Below, in pieces: positions 7,411 to 9,793 of a DNA stretch of 9,793 bases. The notes under the pieces are model-generated. The model was given only the letters and a program-made list of their open reading frames with translations. It did no database searches and was not told the DNA's origin. Every line of letters starts with the position of its first letter. The stretch's first letter is position 1. The DNA is taken from assembly GCA_038234235.1 (NCBI GenBank), contig JBBSUQ010000125.1:1-9793 (forward strand). Direction: 5' to 3'. The position numbers and the translations under genes were made by a program. Source of the DNA: JBBSUQ01 sp038234235. Lineage in GTDB: Bacteria; Bacteroidota; Bacteroidia; Flavobacteriales_D; Crocinitomicaceae.

Positions 7411-8742
7411 ATGAAGGTTTTTGGCAGTTTATACCTCACAAGATTTTTCTTCGTATTGTTGATAATAGATATTCTGTTGTTTGGAATGTCTTACAACTAT
7501 GAATTCTTATATAAAATTGCCATTATTTACCTTATTTCCTTGTTGGGAGCGGTATTTATCGATGTTTTTATTTCATTTTTAAATACAAATCCCATTAAAT
7601 TTCAAAGAAATCTTCAATCGCGTTTAAATCTTGGAGATCCCAATGAAATTGAAATTGTTCTCGAAAATTTAAGCGGTCAACCGCATGCTTTTACACTTTA
7701 TGAAGGATATCCTTTAGATTTGCAAGACAGGTCAACTTCCTATTCGGGCTTGCTTTTACCGCACGCCACTAAATCTTACAAATATTTTTATACTCCAAAA
7801 AAACGGGGAGATTTACAATTTCGAAATCCATTTTTAATAATTAGATCTTTTTTGTTTTTAATTAATAAGAAATTGGAAATTGAGCATGAATCCAATGTTC
7901 ACGTTTATCCATCGGTTTTGCAATTGAAAAAATATGAATTACTTGTATTTCAACAACAAAAAATTTCAAGTGGAATTAAAAAAATAAGAAGATTAGGTAA
8001 CAACAGTGAGTTTGAACAAATAAAAAATTACGTACAGGGTGATGAACTCAAAACCATCAATTGGAAAGCTACCAGTAGAAAAGGGGAGTTAATGATAAAT
8101 CAATACCAGGAAGAAAAATCGCAGCATGTTTTCTTGGTGATTGATAAATCGAGGAACATGCAAATGGAATTTGACGACTTAACAATGTTGGATTATTCCA
8201 TAAATTCTGCTTTGGTATTTAGCAATATTGCACTGAGAAAAGGAGATAAAACAGGATTAATTACCTTTTCAGATAAAATAGGAAGTCTTTTACCTGCGGA
8301 TGGTTCGGCGCTTCAAATGAAAAGAATTATTGAAACACTTTACAATCAAAAAACCTATTTCAGAGAGAGTAATTATGAACTTTTGTATCAATCTTTGAGC
8401 AAAACAGCGAGAACACGTTCGCTTATAATTCTTTACACAAATTTCGAGACAGAATTTGCCATGCGTCGCGCTTTGCCTATTTTAAGACAAATCAATCAAA
8501 AACACGTTTTAGTAGTTGTGTTCTTCCAGAATAATGAACTAACGAATATGGCATATCAAGATATAACAACAGTAAAAACTTTGTATGAAACTGCCATTGC
8601 AGAACGCATGATCACAATCAAAACAAAAATTGCCCAAGAACTCAAGCGAAACGGCATTCAAAACATATTAACCAAACCAGAAGATTTGTCGATTAATACC
8701 ATTAATAAATATTTGGAATTGAAAGCGAAGGGAGCAATTTGA
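7411..8742 (+). CDS. DUF58 protein with von Willebrand-A-like domain
   Basis: The protein has 443 residues. Two N-terminal hydrophobic segments (about 10-26 and 33-57) anchor it in the inner membrane. A beta-rich region (60-170) follows, then the DUF58 signature EFEQIKNYVQGDELKTINWKATSRKGELMINQY, read as F201 to Y232 with the G-D-x-x-K-x-I-N-W core at 210-218. The vWA-like fold starts at HVFLVIDKSRNM (239-250). The metal-binding site is degenerate: the expected DxSxS reads D245-K-S247-R-N249, and the later T-D loop reads YTNFE (342-346). Metal-dependent ligand binding may therefore be lost, while the fold could still dock MoxR. GDKTGLITFSDKIG (278-291) and LVVVFFQNNEL (367-377) match the pattern of flavobacterial DUF58 proteins. 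It is the last gene of the operon, 1 nt after moxR, and a stem-loop starts right after its TGA. Its likely role is as MoxR partner, inferred from the family pairing. Confidence 0.93.
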   Translation: MKVFGSLYLTRFFFVLLIIDILLFGMSYNYEFLYKIAIIYLISLLGAVFIDVFISFLNTNPIKFQRNLQSRLNLGDPNEIEIVLENLSGQPHAFTLYEGYPLDLQDRSTSYSGLLLPHATKSYKYFYTPKKRGDLQFRNPFLIIRSFLFLINKKLEIEHESNVHVYPSVLQLKKYELLVFQQQKISSGIKKIRRLGNNSEFEQIKNYVQGDELKTINWKATSRKGELMINQYQEEKSQHVFLVIDKSRNMQMEFDDLTMLDYSINSALVFSNIALRKGDKTGLITFSDKIGSLLPADGSALQMKRIIETLYNQKTYFRESNYELLYQSLSKTARTRSLIILYTNFETEFAMRRALPILRQINQKHVLVVVFFQNNELTNMAYQDITTVKTLYETAIAERMITIKTKIAQELKRNGIQNILTKPEDLSINTINKYLELKAKGAI

Positions 8743-8772
8743 TAGACTAAACATAGCCTGATATTTAGTCTA
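8743..8772. terminator. Possible shared bidirectional terminator hairpin
   Basis: TAGACTAAA (8743-8751) and TTTAGTCTA (8764-8772) form a perfect 9-bp inverted repeat around a 12-nt loop. It begins on the base after the DUF58 stop codon. Its other arm holds the TAG stop (8772-8770) of the convergent gene on the minus strand. Position between convergent genes favours a shared terminator. Against a strong intrinsic terminator, the stem has only two G-C pairs. On the plus side it is followed by ATTATTT rather than a clean T run, and there is no T run on the minus side. Confidence 0.45.
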
Positions 8773-9474
8773 ATTATTTCCTAATGTATATAGAATTCCA
8801 AAATTTATTCCTGTCGAATATAAATAGCGGTTATAAGTAGAAATTTTTTCGACTGCTAAAACAGATTGTCTATATACTGCCAAAGTTTTTAGTTCTAATC
8901 GATTATTGAGTTTGAATTGTATACCAAATGCAGGCGAAATAGTTAAGTCAATATTGTTAGCTAAAGGTGTTGACTCTATACTGTAAAAATTTTTTAAGTT
9001 TCCACGATATACGAAAACAGCTTTCGATTCATGTGATAAGTAATAAAGAAGTGAAGTGCTTATTTGTCCAATCCAAGAAATATTTTTCTTTCCAAACATG
9101 TAAAATGCACCTAATACAATTCCAGACATAGTACAATTTTTTCGTTCAATTACATAAGTCGGTGTTTCTGCAGGAAAAGAATAATATTGCTCACTAATCT
9201 TTCTATTATATCCTTTATGGGAAATATCTAATCCTGTAAAAAATCCTAAATTTTTTGAATATTGATAATTTATAGAAGTACCATAGGTTAAAGCATATTT
9301 TGGCCAAAATTTATTAGTTTTTTCAGGATAATTATCTTTTTTCTGATCTAGTTTAGAACCAAGTTCCGGCGAAATTGAGAAACCTAATTTCCATTTAGTT
9401 TCATTTTTCAGTGTGTCTTGAGAATAACAAAATGTCGACACTATAAAAACCAGAGTTATTCTAAATATTTTCAA
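8770..9474 (-). CDS. Hypothetical outer-membrane beta-barrel-like protein
   Basis: I do not recognise a named family. The 234-residue product starts with a signal peptide (residues 1-18 or so, KIFRITLVFIVSTFCYS, likely cleaved before Q19). The mature part is rich in short strands with alternating hydrophobic and aromatic residues separated by polar turns: KWKLGFSISPELGS (27-40), ALTYGTSINYQYSKNLGFFTGLDISHKG (61-88), SGIVLGAFYMFGKK (117-130), SWIGQISTSLLYYLS (133-147), NIDLTISPAFGIQFKLNNRLELKTLAVYRQ (174-203) and YSTGINFGILYTLGN (219-233). This pattern and size suit a small 8-strand outer-membrane barrel of the PorT/OmpA-like type common in Bacteroidota. The start codon is TTG. Upstream in this frame there is no ATG before a TAA at 9495-9493, and the next internal Met would remove the signal peptide. 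It is transcribed against the MoxR operon, and its stop lies in the shared stem. No promoter motif was found upstream. Confidence 0.7.
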   Translation of the reverse strand: MKIFRITLVFIVSTFCYSQDTLKNETKWKLGFSISPELGSKLDQKKDNYPEKTNKFWPKYALTYGTSINYQYSKNLGFFTGLDISHKGYNRKISEQYYSFPAETPTYVIERKNCTMSGIVLGAFYMFGKKNISWIGQISTSLLYYLSHESKAVFVYRGNLKNFYSIESTPLANNIDLTISPAFGIQFKLNNRLELKTLAVYRQSVLAVEKISTYNRYLYSTGINFGILYTLGNN

Positions 9475-9477
9475 ACG

Positions 9478-9489
9478 ATTAATATTAAT
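9478..9489. repeat. 12-bp perfect palindrome ahead of the barrel gene
   Basis: ATTAATATTAAT reads the same on both strands and lies 3 nt upstream of the TTG start of the minus-strand gene. It would be within the transcript leader or an operator. It is made only of A and T in an A/T-rich gap, so chance is quite likely. Confidence 0.3.
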
Positions 9490-9626
9490 TGTTTAATTTT
9501 AGTAAATATATGAGTTGAATTTATAATAGTTGCAACGAAATGACTAAATGTTGAGTGCCATTTAATATTTATAGTATATCAATGAATATAGAGCATTTAA
9601 CTTCTGAAAAACAAACAAAAATATAA

Positions 9627-9667
9627 GCCCAAAATAAACTATTCCCCGTCAATTACTATCTTTGGGC
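9627..9667. promoter_or_regulatory. Inverted repeat flanking the carboxylase promoter
   Basis: GCCCAAA (9627-9633) and its exact reverse complement TTTGGGC (9661-9667) stand 27 bp apart in the gap ahead of the carboxylase gene. The right arm overlaps the -7 element and the left arm lies about where a -33 element would be, though no TTG is present there. The pair is G/C-rich compared with its surroundings. It could be a split operator or a weak hairpin, or it could be chance. Confidence 0.35.
9657..9664 (+). promoter_or_regulatory. Bacteroidota -7 promoter element (TATCTTTG)
   Basis: TATCTTTG matches the Bacteroidota housekeeping -7 consensus TAnnTTTG at every fixed position. It lies 22 nt before the ATG at 9687. 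Transcription would start around 9669-9671, leaving a leader of about 16-18 nt. There is no clear TTG at the -33 position, so the promoter may be weak or may need an activator. Confidence 0.6.
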
Positions 9668-9686
9668 GAAATTATCATTAAAATTT

Positions 9687-9793
9687 ATGACTCCAGAAGA
9701 AAAGTTACTTGAAAAACGTGAAGAATCCAAACAAGGTGGAGGTAAAGAACGCATTGAAAAACAACACAAACAAGGAAAACTTAATGCACGTGA
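9687..9793 (+). CDS. Acyl-CoA carboxylase beta (carboxyltransferase) subunit, 5' end only
   Basis: Only the first 35 codons and two bases of the next are inside the window; the gene runs off the right edge. The visible N-terminus contains GGGKERIEKQHKQGKLNAR (residues 17-35). This is the hallmark start of biotin-dependent carboxyltransferase subunits such as propionyl-CoA carboxylase beta and methylmalonyl-CoA decarboxylase alpha, which are usually about 510-540 residues. The enzyme moves CO2 from carboxybiotin to an acyl-CoA in the cytosol. Whether the substrate is propionyl-, methylcrotonyl- or another acyl-CoA cannot be told from this fragment; propionyl-CoA is the most usual in Bacteroidota. 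A good -7 element precedes it, so it starts its own transcript, divergent from the barrel gene. Confidence 0.88.
   Translation, partial: MTPEEKLLEKREESKQGGGKERIEKQHKQGKLNAR

Noticed and set aside
6240..8742. Identification as the Bat (aerotolerance) operon
   Set aside because: That operon also has moxR and DUF58 genes, but the following BatA-E genes are absent and the partners here are SpoIIM, DUF4129 and DUF4350 proteins, so this is a different locus type.
9582..9626. A 14-codon open frame starting at ATG 9582 in the divergent gap
   Set aside because: It is too short to support, has no ribosome-binding site or family match, and lies just before the carboxylase promoter.

Overview
The window looks like chromosomal DNA of a Bacteroidota bacterium, most probably of the Flavobacteriales. 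The reasons are a low G+C content (about one third by eye), A/T-rich gene leaders with few Shine-Dalgarno sites, a textbook Bacteroidota -7 promoter element (TAnnTTTG) before the last gene, and a membrane-protein/MoxR/DUF58 gene order that I know from flavobacteria. The genus cannot be told from the sequence.

Left part (1-1740): a short tandem repeat of about 14 bp runs almost up to the start codon of rsmI, the 16S rRNA C1402 2'-O-methyltransferase. It overlaps by 20 nt with a GTG-started, zinc-free quinone oxidoreductase of the MDR superfamily (VAT-1-like).

Centre (1808-8742): five co-directional genes overlap by 8, 8 and 4 nt or sit 1 nt apart, so they form one tightly packed operon. They encode a 12-helix membrane protein joining a SpoIIM domain to a second membrane domain, a signal-peptide and single-helix DUF4129-like protein, a DUF4350 protein with an added C-terminal membrane and PH-like tail, a MoxR AAA+ ATPase with an acidic N-terminal extension, and a DUF58 von Willebrand-A-like protein. 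By family knowledge MoxR and DUF58 act as an ATPase/adaptor pair. The other three would form a membrane or periplasm-facing partner complex. The function of this set is largely unknown, and it is the best candidate here for an under-described system. Two of its members look like fusions.

Right part (8743-9793): a perfect 9-bp stem lies between the operon and a convergent gene and contains that gene's stop codon. The convergent gene encodes a TTG-started, signal-peptide-bearing, probably outer-membrane beta-barrel protein with no recognised function. A divergent intergenic region of about 210 bp follows. It carries the promoter of a truncated gene for the beta (carboxyltransferase) subunit of an acyl-CoA carboxylase, which runs off the right edge. 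No RNA genes, insertion sequences, CRISPR arrays or phage genes were seen.
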